Source of the DNA: Jimgerdemannia flammicorona
Taxonomy: Eukaryota > Mucoromycota > Endogonomycetes > Endogonales > Endogonaceae
Assembly (NCBI GenBank): GCA_003990745.1
Contig: RBNI01000904.1
Span: 1-25,928 of the forward strand
Length of the DNA: 25,928 nucleotides
Reading direction: 5' to 3'
Of the stretch, positions 10,201 to 19,996 are shown piece after piece. A program made the translations under genes and the position numbers. The first letter of the stretch is position 1, and each line of letters opens with the position of its first letter. A model generated the notes under the pieces. The model searched no databases. It worked only from the letters and a program-made list of their open reading frames with translations, and was not told where the DNA came from.

Positions 10201-10307
10201 ACGCTCTTCATGAGACAGTCTACCACGCTATAGATGCTATGTGTAATTCTGGTAGCCACCTCACAGTTGGGTTCTGCCTGACCGAGATTATGAAGATGCT
10301 TGGGTGA
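7271..10307 (+). pseudogene. Family A ORF2, copy 2: endonuclease and reverse transcriptase, catalytic Asp codons mutated
   Basis: The most readable ORF2. Endonuclease motifs: RVGFLNAHG, VCETWH, GVYAPPS, GNINTHF (Asp to Asn; copy 1 has GDIN), RIDHTFAT and ATDHPSL. Reverse transcriptase: FRPIALT, motif A FLNLWQVYDRV (Asp to Asn at 8852-8854), motif B GLFQGSLLSPWLF and motif C FFADN (second Asp to Asn at 9143-9145). The C-terminus has CPYPCGDKFHHGHLLRCG, a CCHC-like motif near 10050-10103. In-frame stops: TAG 7544, TAG 8429, TAG 8597, TGA 9395 and TGA 9506. An 11-nt deletion near 10114 shifts the frame, after which QLDWFTNDKW to MKMLG completes the protein. All of these are G-to-A or C-to-T except the deletion. 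It cannot be active. Confidence 0.87.
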
Positions 10308-10689
10308 TCGAGCGATCACACATTTTCTTTATTTCCTTCTCTCCCCTCGTTCCCCCAGTTGGTTCCCCATTGTTGAGAGCGCATTTAGTTATTTATCTCA
10401 TGTTAGTTGTTTGGTGTTTGGTTGTCGATACGGTCCTGTAGTTAGTACCAGACGAATGTGTATTATATCTTAGCCTTTCTTTTCCTTGCTTATTATCTTT
10501 ACGGCCATGACAAAATAGTTTTATCTAGCCCATCCATAGGGTGGTCACCTCTCTGGCCTTTGCTTTGTACTTCTTAGCTAGTTGTTTACTTTGCTGGCCT
10601 TGTTTTGCTTTTCTCATCTTAGGAGTCTTTGTCTTTTGTTGCTCCGATGTACTTTGTCTTCTCTACAATGAATAAATTCTTACTTGAAG
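10308..10689 (+). other. 3' UTR of family A copy 2
   Basis: Non-coding 3' UTR aligned to copies 0 and 1. The conserved core runs from about 10534 to 10645, AATAAA lies near 10671, and the telomere-like tract follows. A short deletion relative to copy 0 removes some of the T-rich segment near 10490. Confidence 0.7.
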
Positions 10690-10705
10690 CCTAACCCTAA
10701 CCCTA
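10690..10705 (+). repeat. Telomere-like tract CCTAACCCTAACCCTA, copy 2/copy 3 junction
   Basis: The cleanest junction tract in the window, with two full CCCTAA-type units and flanking partial units. The copy 2 3' UTR abuts directly on the left. A 5'-truncated copy 3 starts directly on the right, within ORF2 coding sequence. Confidence 0.87.
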
Positions 10706-10950
10706 CCTCTCTTCAATCTCGCTCCCCTGCTGTCTTGGTGTTTGATAATATGGTTGCTTACTTCACTATTATCTTTGGCCAACCAAATACCTCTCTCTAT
10801 CTTGATGCCTCTGAGGATGTCTTCTCTCTTAGCATGGCTGCTCTTGGACTATAGACTTAGTTTGACCAATCTGCAGTTTGGAGGGTAATCCACAGCTACC
10901 CCCTCTCAAAGGCCTGTAGAGTTGACTTCTTGCATGTCTGGATCCTATAA

Positions 10951-10958
10951 GTGATAGC
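10951..10958 (+). repeat. Left target-site duplication GTGATAGC of nested insertion
   Basis: Repeated at 12153-12160 beyond the poly(A) tract. Copies 1 and 5 have GTGATGGC at this place, so both duplicate copies carry the same G-to-A change. It extends to 9-10 bp if one mismatch is allowed. Confidence 0.75.
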
Positions 10959-12151
10959 AGGTAACAGACCCCTTTCTCTGCTATCTTACTGGTCACAAGG
11001 TTTGGTAAGCAACCTTCTAAGTCCCCTTTCCTCTATTATTATACCCTCTACCTTGGGTTGGTTTGCTGTGTCTATATAGGCATAGTGAGAGGAGGGCAAT
11101 AGTGAAGAGTTGCCCCTTTATCAGTATTGGATCAGTGTCTTCTCCACTTTTTTGCAGTTTCTGGTGCCTTTGGCTGCATTTTGAGTGGATCTGTTTGGTG
11201 CAGCACTTTCTTTCTTTTGCTATCACCAATAAGGTGCTGTCTCAGTATGTCTCAGACTACATAGGGAGTCAGCTGACCTTAGGCATCAAGTACTCAATGT
11301 AGGTTACCTGTAGGTCCTCAGTACCTGTGGTGGGGCCCTCTGACTTTAGCGAGCTTCCTGGCGAGCATGGTTCTGATGTAGATGACTGCTTTTTAGGTAT
11401 TGTCGAGATGGGAGGGGAGATGGCTGTCACAGATAGGAGGAAGGGCAATTATGGTAGACCAGTAGGGTGCCAGGCTGGGGGCGGTCATCAGGGCTGGGGC
11501 AGATGCTGCTTCGGTGGGGCCTTTTGATTGGTATGGCACAGTTAGGTAGTAGGTATCACTCTCAGCTTCTTTTGGTGATTTGGCAGATTGGGCTCCAGTC
11601 ATCAGGGGGGGTCAAGGGGCCCAAGGCTACGTATTTCAGATGTCTTGGCTACACTTAACTGAAACTGAGAGCTGACATAGCAATGTGATTGAGGCCCATA
11701 GGCTTGAGTAGTAGAGTATTGGGGGACTCCTCCCACCTTATATATAAGTTCTTTACTCATCTTAACTGAGAGAACCAGGCCCTACCCACTGTATTGTGTC
11801 TTGATGAGAGTTTTTCTTTACCTGTTATTCTCTTTGAGGTAGCAGGGGCTATTCAATTCAGCTCAGACATGGCCTTATATATATGTTGGGTTCTCAGGCA
11901 TGCACTTTTGGTCATTAGCATATGGTTGGGTTTTCTCTGATAGTAGGAAGAGCATGGTACACAGAATGAGGTGTAGGCCACCATAGGCCCTACTGTGCCT
12001 GATATAGTTGAGCTGCTAGATAATAGCTAGCCTAGGTTAATGGGGGAGCAGTGCTTGGTGGGTGGTGGGGGAGGGTTTTGGCCTATATAGTCTAGGTTCT
12101 CTTTCAATAAAAATCCACAGGACATTGAGTCTGTCAAAAAAAAAAAAAAAA
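10959..12151 (+). mobile_element. Poly(A)-tailed retrotransposed insertion in copy 3, identity unknown
   Basis: About 1.19 kb interrupts the copy 3 ORF2. It is bounded by an 8-bp duplication, ends in 16 A residues (12136-12151) and has AATAAA at 12106-12111, about 25 nt upstream of the tail. That combination is typical of a polyadenylated transcript inserted by an L1-type machinery: a processed pseudogene, a SINE-like element, or the 3' end of a LINE. Its base composition is unlike the host copy, with G-rich stretches near 11400-11530 that recall family B. Only short open frames are present, for example 11327-11527 and 11063-11302 on +, and I recognise no protein in them. No gene call is supported. 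Confidence 0.75.
12106..12111 (+). terminator. Polyadenylation signal AATAAA of nested insertion
   Basis: AATAAA lies about 25 nt before the 16-A tract, the normal spacing for a pol II polyadenylation signal. This supports an mRNA-like origin of the insertion. Confidence 0.65.
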
Positions 12152-12152
12152 G

Positions 12153-12160
12153 GTGATAGC
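12153..12160 (+). repeat. Right target-site duplication GTGATAGC of nested insertion
   Basis: An exact 8-bp copy of 10951-10958, followed by the continuation of the copy 3 ORF2 (CGATGAGAAGGATGCTCCC). Confidence 0.75.
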
Positions 12161-14365
12161 CGATGAGAAGGATGCTCCCTGTAGCCTCTCGAAAGCCTTG
12201 TCCTTTTTCTTCTAGATATACATGGTTTGGGGGCCCACTCTCTGCTGCTGAAACTCCACTATTATCACCCCAGTTCTCTAGAAGGAGGAATTGAGGACAA
12301 TTGATGGATTTCGCCCTATTGCTCTTACTGAAATGTTTCATAGACTCTTTGAGCGGTGTTTGGAAGGTTACGTCAAAAGTCAAAGCAGCCTGACAGAAAT
12401 GTTACATTGCCAAGGTGAGTTCTGAATCTACTTCTCATCTCTTTCTTATGTCTTACTCTTGTATGAGATGTGGGCTAAGGGATGAGGCCACTGTATCTTT
12501 CTTGACCTCCAGCAGACTTATAACAGAGTCCCTCTCAAGCTTATTCTTTTGCGGCTTGAGGTGTGATATGCTGATGCAGCCCTCCTTAGTATTATCTGAA
12601 GTCTATTTAATTACTATTCTTATTAGGTGGTTGTGAATGGCCTCATCACCCCTTTGGTCTCTACTGAGCATGGCCATTTCCAAGGCTCCTTCCTCTCCCC
12701 CTAGCTCTTCAATGTCTTTATTGACTCCCTTGCTGCCTTCTTTGATGAACAGTTCAAGATGTATGACTTCTCCCTCAGGCTCTTCTTTGCTGATGATATT
12801 GCCCTCAATCCCCACACTGTTGTGGAGAGGCAGAGGATGATTTACTTCTGTGAGGATTGGCTCTTGGTAAATGATATAGAGCTTAACCACAAAAAATGCA
12901 GTTATGTTGGTCCGGCCAACTGTACAGTACAGATTGGGGGAGAGCTCTGCCCATGACCCTCCTCCTATATCTATCTGGATGTACTATACACTAATAAAGA
13001 ATTTGACTTTGTCAGCCTAGCATTATAGAATATGGCAAAGGTAGAATGAACTCTTGGATTCTGCCATATCTGTGGTCCCCTTTAGTTACTAATGGTCAAG
13101 TTGGCCATTGTATATACTTTCATCAGGCCTCAGCTAGAGTATGACCTCCCCCTTCTTTGAGCTTCCTGTCTGGCTACTACCACAGAGCTTCAGATATTGA
13201 AGTGGCTCGAGCAGGTCTTTAATAATGCTATCACTTAGGCAGTCAGGTTTTCTGGCTATCTCTTACTTGGCAGCTCAATTCTTGGCCTCCCTTCCTTCCT
13301 TCTTCATACATCGGACCTTTGCTGCATATTCCAAGCCCATCTGGATTGGTGTAGTAAGTCTGGCAACAACTCCATCAGCTCCATTAGTGAGTGCTTTGTC
13401 ATGCATCCCCTGGGTTCAATTATTGATATGTTCCAATGTTAGACCTCCTGACTTGACTTTCTCAACTGGTACTAGGAACTTCATCCCCAGGTCCACAAGA
13501 CTCGCTTGCTCTACTCCTTCCTCCAGTCATTTCTTCGAGATCAGCTACTCTAGGAATAGGCCTCCTCCTCCCAGGCTCTTATTTGGTATATCACCCTGAA
13601 AGGCTGCTTGTGGTCAAGGAGCACCAATCGTATCCTCTCCTTCTCTCTCTGGCTTGTATGTTCTGCTCTTGCCTGGCATTATGGCTACTTTGCCCAACCC
13701 CGCCCCTATTCCTGTGGAGACAAGTTTCATCATAGCCATCTCCTCAGATATGGTCTTCTCGATGATTCTTATTCTGCCTTCTGAGGTAATTCTGATTATG
13801 ATGAACAGCTTGATTGATTTACTGATGACAAGTGGCAGGAAGAACTTCATACCTACCCTCTTCACACTCTTTATGAGACAGCCTACCACACTATTGATAC
13901 CATGTGTAATTCTGGTAGCCACCTTGCAGTTGGGTTCTGCCTGACCAAGATTATGAAGATACTTGGGTGATTGAGCAATCACACATTTTCTTTATTTCCT
14001 TCTTTCCCCTTATTTGCCTTGGTTTTTTTCTTATTGTTGATAGCACATTGAGTTATTTATCTCATGTTAGTTATTTGGTATTTGGGTGTTGATATGGTCT
14101 CTGTAGTTGGTGCTGGGCATTTGTGTATTTTATTTTAGTTTTTCTCTTCTTTTGCTTTCTGCATTTTTATTATCCTTATAGTCATAACAAATGGTTTTAT
14201 TCAGCCTATCCATAGGGTGGTCACCTCTCTGGCCTTTGTTTTGTACTTCTTAGCTAGTTGTTTACTTTGCTGGCCTTGTTTTACTTTTCTTATCTTAGGA
14301 GTCTTTGTCATTTGTTGCTCTAATATATATTATCTTCTCTATAATGAATAAATTCTTACTTGAAG

Positions 14366-14380
14366 CCTAACTCTTACCCT
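14366..14380 (+). repeat. Degenerate telomere-like tract, copy 3/copy 4 junction
   Basis: CCTAACTCTTACCCT can be read as CCTAACCCTAACCCT with two substitutions, one of them C to T. It follows the copy 3 3' end and precedes the truncated copy 4. The tract has decayed along with its neighbours. Confidence 0.65.
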
Positions 14381-15373
14381 TATATATACTTGGGTATGCT
14401 ATATGTCAATAAAGGGTTTGACTTTATCAGTCTAGTATTATAGAATACAGCAAAGGTAGAATGAACTCTTGGGTTCTGCCATACCTATAGTCCTTTCTGG
14501 TCACTAATAGTCAAGCTGGCCATCATATGTATCTTTATTAGGCCTCAGCTGAAATATGACCTTTCTCTTCTACAAGCTTCTTGTCCTGCTACTATTATTA
14601 GGCTTAAGGTGTTGAAGCATTCTAAGTAGGTCTTTGATGATACTATTGCTTGAGCAATCAGGTTTTCCACCTATCTCTTGCTTTGCAGTTCAATTCTTGG
14701 TCTCTCCTCCTTTATTTATCATATGTTGGACCTCTGCTATATGTTCTAAGCCAATCTGGATTGGTTTAGCAAGTCTAGTAACAACCCCATCAGTTCTCTT
14801 AGTGAGTACTTTGTCACACATCTCCTAGGTTTTATCATTGATAAGTTCTAGCATTAGACCTCTTGGCTTGACTTTCTCAACTGGTACTGGGACCTCTATC
14901 CTAGGTCCATTAGACTTACTTGCTCTGTGTCATTTCTCTGGGACCAGCTGCTCTAGGAATGGGCTTTGTCCTCCCAGGCTCTTGTTTGGTACATTACTCC
15001 CAAAGGCCACTTATGGTCTCAGGGTACTAATTACATCCTCTGCTTTCTCTCCTAGCTTGTGCGCTCTGCTCTTATCTGGCATTATGGCTATTTTGGCCAA
15101 CCCTACCCCTGCCCTTATAGAGATAAGTTTCATCATGGCCATCTCCTAAGGTGTAGTCTTCTTGACAGTTTCTATTCCACCTTCTGAGATAACTCTAATT
15201 GTAATGAATAGCTCGATTGGTTTACCAGTGATGAATGACAGGATGAACTTTGCACTTACTCTCTTCATGCTCTTCATGAGACAGCTTATCATACTATTGA
15301 TGCTATATATAATTCTAGTCACTACCTTGTGGTTGGGTTTTGCCTGACTGAGATTATAAAGATGCTTAAGTGA
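14381..15373 (+). pseudogene. Family A ORF2 C-terminal remnant, copy 4
   Basis: Matches the last third of ORF2: the YLGV-like start, a region equivalent to PEKVFDDAVAW, a C-terminal knuckle-like stretch (YRDKFHHGHL near 15120), then the ancestral stop. Interrupted by TAG and TGA codons. In copies 4 and 5 the codon that is TGA at 4353 and 9506 is CAA, the other decay product expected from an ancestral CGA. Confidence 0.72.
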
Positions 15374-15768
15374 TTAAGCAATTGCACATTTTCTTTATCC
15401 CCTTCTCTCTCCTCATTCACCTTGGTTGGTTCTCTTGTTGTTGAGAGTACATTAAGTTATACATCTCATATTAGCCACTTGGTGTTTGGGTATTGATATT
15501 ATTTCTATAATTGGTACTGGACATTTGTATATTTTATCTTAGCTACTCCTTTCTTTACTTTTCACATTTATTATCTATATAGCTATGACAAAATAGTTTT
15601 ACTCTGTCTGTCTATAGGGTGGTCACCTCTCTGGTCTTTATTTTGTTCTTCTTAGCTAGTTGATTACTTTGCTAGCTTCTTTTTGCTTTTCTTATCTTAG
15701 GAGTCTTTGCCATTTGTTGCTCTGATATATCTTATTTTATCTAGAATGAATAAATTCCTTACTTGAAG

Positions 15769-15777
15769 CCTAACCCT
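15769..15777 (+). repeat. Short telomere-like tract CCTAACCCT, copy 4/copy 5 junction
   Basis: One and a half C-rich telomere-type units between the copy 4 3' end (TTACTTGAAG) and the 5'-truncated copy 5. The exact right edge is uncertain by a few bases. Confidence 0.7.
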
Positions 15778-16967
15778 ACTCTGATAGTTTGGATATATCC
15801 TAACTGCTGGCTGAGGAGGTCCCTCAGCCAACTCTGATTTAGCCTCAAAGATAGCTATAATGAGAAAGCAAATCTTAGATCTGTTAACTTATATAACTAA
15901 TCTGACTAAGATCAATACCCAGCTAATGGAATAGCTTGCTGTACAATCTGTGCCCACTGTTCTCTATCATCTAGTACTCCTTTAAAAAGTACTCTTATGC
16001 TTAGTCAACTACTGTAACCCTAATTATTCAGCCCTCCCTCCTACTAATCCTACCACAAATACATATTCTAAAACTTAGAAATTAGCAGACAAGTAGGCTA
16101 CTAAAGCCACTGTATCATAGTCTAGTATACTACTAAAGAAGGCAACTTCTATAGCTGTACCTCTAGCTGCTAAAGCTATACTTTCCAAAATGAGTAAGGT
16201 CAAGGCTCACAGGCCAGTGCCCTAGGTAATACCTATGGAACTCAGTGCTATCAGTCCATCTCTGTTTCCTGCTTTGACCTCTACCCCATCTAAATTATAT
16301 ACTGTTGCCACTATGAAGATTTCTATCAAAGATAGAACTCAGGCCAACTCTGAGACAGAAAGAGCTTTTGCTACCACAGCTATTTTATATATAACCTGCA
16401 AGCTAACCTCTCATTTATTACTAACTGAGAGAGACACTCTACTGCAGTACATTTACATCAATGGCTTTACCCATTTGAAGATCAAATAGATCCAGAAGAA
16501 CCTGTGTAACATCTATGTGATATTATCAAAGATTCTCAATATGTTATATGTATATCTCAGCATTGACTATTAAATTTCTTTTATATCCTGATTATGTCAT
16601 AGTATTCCAAAAGAAGATAAAGTTGCTTGGGTTCTTAGTACTCTTGGCCTAGGACTCTGTGCTTCCCCAAAACAAGAATACCAAAGAGGCCATAAAGACA
16701 CAGATCCTCCAATCCTTCTATATCTAGGTCTAGTAAATAGCTAACAATACTACTATGAAGAGGTCCAAGATATATACTTTCTACAAGATATAAGTTATAG
16801 AACTCAGTTTCACCCTCCTCTCTCTTGCCCCCATATCAGCTGGCTCTGCTTTGAAGACAGATAGTATTGTAGCTATAACTGGGGAAATAGTGATAGATTT
16901 GGAAGCTAAAGCTTCTCTCTCAGATACTTTCCATACTGTTAGCACTAATGTGTCTAGCCTCTAATGA
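15778..16967 (+). pseudogene. Family A ORF1 remnant, copy 5
   Basis: Lacks the finger and AT-hook through 5' truncation. The coiled-coil segment aligns near 15846-15930 (ATAATGAGAAAGCAAATC), followed by the linker and the C-terminal domain near 16455-16620. The ATGA junction survives at 16964-16967. CAG-to-TAG and TGG-to-TAG changes are frequent, and the longest remaining open piece is about 84 codons (16235-16489). Confidence 0.72.
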
Positions 16968-19900
16968 GAGTCAGATTCCTCAATACTCACAGACTAACTC
17001 AGAACTAATTTGATATACTCAGTTAGTTAATTGGTCCTGCCTTTAATATTCTTTTCATATGTAAAATATAGCAGATTCTACTGCATCCTTCTCTACTTAT
17101 TTATATGTCCTCTCTCCCAGTATTATACAGGAACATAGATTACTAGAATGGTAGTCTTATAGTCCTTATATTAAACTATTTTACTCTACTCATTTCTGGG
17201 TCCTCTGCTAAGATCTTCTATATCAGCCTCATGTTTTAGAACCTGGCTTTGGTTGGAGTTTTCACCCCCATCTCTCTTCCTATTGATGGCTTTCATGATC
17301 TTATATCTTGTCTCTTTCTAGGTAGGATTCTCTTGATTAGTAACATCAATACACACTTCAGTACTTACCTTTGTGATATTAACTCTGGTCCTTATGATCA
17401 GATAGATATCATTGAATGACATGGTCACTGAGCCACCTGACCTTAGTGGCAGGATCTATATATATTGATTACATATTCACCACTATATTCCTCCACATAT
17501 CTCTTACTTGCTCCACCCCTCTTGTTACTACTGACTATCTTTCTCTTCTCACTGTCTCCTTCTTCTTTTTTCTCTTACTAGTTGCTACCTTGACTGGTGT
17601 CTACTATTACTCTGTAAAATATCTGATCAATCCAGTCTTTCAAGCTCATCTCTAGAAATCAGCAGATATTATTTATAATATCATTGTTAGATTATTTACT
17701 CTATCTGGAACCATATTGCTGGTTTTCACTCTGTGGAAGATAACTAGCAGTTTGTTGATTCCTTTTACTCTCTTTGACCTCTGGTCTACAGTCTATCTAT
17801 AAGAACATTCTGGGCTTATATGATAAGAGAAATCAGGACAGCACTACTCTTATAGCAGGACCTCCTTTGTAGTACATCCTCAGTCTTTGATACCATTCAT
17901 GAATTCAAAGAGCATACTACTTCATCTCCTCTACACCTATCCAATCCTGCTCTCCTACCTTCTTAGTATTTGATAATATGGTTTTCTATTTTATCACTAT
18001 TTTCAGCCAACTAAATACTTCCCTATATCTTGATAACTCTGAGAATATCTTCCTCCTCAGTGTGGAGGCCCTTGGACTATAGTCTTAGTTTGACCAATCT
18101 ATAGTTTAGAGGATCATCTATAGCTATCCCCTCACAAAGACCTGTGGGGCCAACTTCTTGTATGTTCAGATCCTTCAGGTGATGGCAAGCAAGAAAGATA
18201 CCCCCTATAGCCTGTTGAAAGCCCTATCCATCTTCTTCTAGTTGTATATAGTTTAGGGGCTCACTCTCTGCTACTAGAATTCCACCATTATCTCCTTAGT
18301 TCCAAAGATAGAGAAATCTTTGATAATTAATAGATTTTGCTCTATCACTCTTATCAAGATGTTTGCCAACTTTTTGAGTAGTGTTTGGAAGACTATGTTA
18401 AGAGCTAAAGTGGTCTGACAGAAATATCATGCTGTTAAGATAACTTCTCAATCTACTTCTTATCTCTCTCTAATATCTTGCTCTTGCATGAGATATGAGC
18501 CAAGAAGTGGAGCCACAATTTCTTCCTTAATCTCTGGCAGACATTTGATAGAGTCTCCCTCAAGCTTATTCTTTTGTAACTTAAGGTAAGAGGTGCTAAT
18601 GTGACCCTCCTCAGTATCATCAGAAGCCTGTTCAATTACTGTTCTTATCAGATAGTTGTTAATGGCCATATTACCTCTCCAGTATCCACTGAGCATAGTC
18701 TCTTCCAGGGCTCCCTCCTCTCCTCTTGGCTTTTTGATGTATTCATTGACCCTCTCGCTACCTCTTTTGATGAGATATTTAAGGAGTATGACTTTCTCCT
18801 CAGACTCTTCTTAACTGATGACATTGCTCTCACCCCCCACACTACTATAAAAGGGTAGAGGATGATTGATTTTTGTGAAGGTTGGCTTATTGTTAATAGT
18901 ATAGATCTCAACTTAAAGAAGTATAGTTATATTGATCCAACTGACTATACTATACTGATTGGGGCAAGTCTTGCCCATAACCCCCCTCCTCCATATATCT
19001 CAGCATGCCATATACTAATAAAGAATTAGACTTTATCAGTCTTATGTTGCAGAATATAGTAAAGACAGAATGTACTCTTGGTTTCTGCTGTACTCATAGT
19101 CCCCTCTAGTCACTAATGGTCAAGCTGGCCATCATATATATCTTTATTAGACCTCAGCTAGAGTATGGTCTTCCACTTCTACAAGCTTTCTATCTGGCTA
19201 CTACTATGTGGCTTTAGGTGTTGAAGTATTCCAAGCAGATCTTTGATAATACTGTTACTTGGGTGGTTGAATTTTCCAGCTGTCTTTTGCTTGGCAGTTC
19301 AATTCTTGATCACTCTTCTTTTCTTTATTGTATATTAGACCTCTGCTATATATTCTAAGCCAATTTGAATTAGTGTAGCAAGTCTGGCAATAACCCCATC
19401 AGCTTTATTAGCAAGTGCTTTATCATATATCCCCTGGATTTCATCATTAACAGGTTTCAACATTAGACCTCTTGGCTTGACTTCCTTGACTAGTACTGAG
19501 ATCTCTGTCTCTAGGTCTGCAAGACTCACTCACTCTGCTCCTTCCTTCAGTTCTTCCTCCAGAATCAGCTGCTACAGAAATGGACCTCCTCTTACTAGGC
19601 TCTCATTTAGTATATTATACCCCATGGTCACTTGCAATCTCAAGAGGCCAATTATGTCCTTTCCTCCCCCCCCCCCTAGTTTATATATTTTGCTCTCACC
19701 TGGCTTTATGGCTACTTTGGCCAACCTGTCCCTGCTTCTATTGAGATAGGTTTCATCATGGCCATCTGCATGGGTGCAGTCTTCTCAATAGTTTGTATTC
19801 TGCTTTCTGAGGTAATTCAGATTATAATGACTGGCTCAATAAGTTTACTTTTAAAAAATGACAAAAACAACTTTACACCTACCCTCTTTATACTCTTCAA

Positions 19901-19996
19901 GAGACAGCCTACCATGCCCTCAATATCATATATAATTCTGGTTACTATCTCACAGTTGGGTTCTATCTGAGCAAGATTATGAAGATGCTTAGGTGA
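16964..19996 (+). pseudogene. Family A ORF2 remnant, copy 5
   Basis: Nearly full length (3033 nt against an inferred 3048). Recognisable pieces: the endonuclease region with AGTAACATCAATACACAC at the GDIN position, reverse transcriptase motif A as FLNLWQTFD near 18515-18550, motif B as SLFQGSLLSSWLF near 18697-18735, and motif C as FLTDDIAL near 18805-18832, all damaged. The TAG in the MF-stop-G(L/N) context near 17237 is shared with copies 1 and 2. The C-terminus ends at TGA 19994-19996. Stops are too many to list. Confidence 0.78.

Larger units (their letters stand above)
5574..10705 (+). mobile_element. Family A LINE copy 2, full length, inactivated
   Basis: The second complete unit: 5' UTR (5574-5785), ORF1 (5786-7274), ORF2 (7271-10307), 3' UTR (10308-10689) and telomeric tail (10690-10705). 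It carries fewer ORF2 stops than copy 1 but has lost catalytic aspartates in the reverse transcriptase. Two 11-nt deletions, near 6109 in ORF1 and near 10114 in ORF2, break the frames. Its 5' end starts at nearly the same base as copy 1, supporting both as full length. It shares several stop codons with copy 1. It is a decayed, non-autonomous copy. Confidence 0.88.
10706..13970 (+). pseudogene. Family A ORF2 remnant, copy 3 (reverse transcriptase and C-terminus)
   Basis: Coding remnant split by the insertion at 10959-12151. The left part matches the linker between endonuclease and reverse transcriptase. The right part carries FRPIALTEMFH near 12310-12340, motif A FLDLQQTYNR near 12500, motif B-like GHFQGSFLSP, and motif C FFADDIAL near 12784-12807 with both aspartates kept. 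The C-terminal segment ends in TKIMKILG then TGA (13968-13970). Numerous TAG and TGA stops and replacements of CpG, CpA and TpG by TpA show long decay. No function remains. Confidence 0.78.
10706..14380 (+). mobile_element. Family A LINE copy 3, 5'-truncated, with nested insertion
   Basis: The copy starts abruptly at sequence matching ORF2 near residue 330 (the TCTTCAATCTCGC region, compare about 8257), directly after the telomere-like tract. It continues to the normal 3' end, with TGA at 13968-13970, 3' UTR 13971-14365 and conserved core about 14210-14322. A poly(A)-tailed insertion occupies 10959-12151. It is much more TpA-rich than copies 1 and 2, with TAG stops throughout. Confidence 0.82.
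14381..15777 (+). mobile_element. Family A LINE copy 4, strongly 5'-truncated
   Basis: The copy begins within ORF2 at the sequence matching YLGVPYTNKGFD (compare about 9317) and runs to the usual end, with TGA at 15371-15373, 3' UTR 15374-15768 and conserved core about 15612-15724. Only the part downstream of the reverse transcriptase core, the C-terminus and the 3' UTR remain, about 1.4 kb. Decay is similar to or stronger than copy 3. Confidence 0.8.

Noticed and set aside
11063..11302. 79-codon open frame in the nested insertion
   Set aside because: No recognisable domain and no independent evidence of coding; described only as part of the insertion.
19666..19678. Run of C residues
   Set aside because: A homopolymer inside decayed copy 5 ORF2 that matches a C-rich stretch in the other copies (compare about 9989); not a separate feature.
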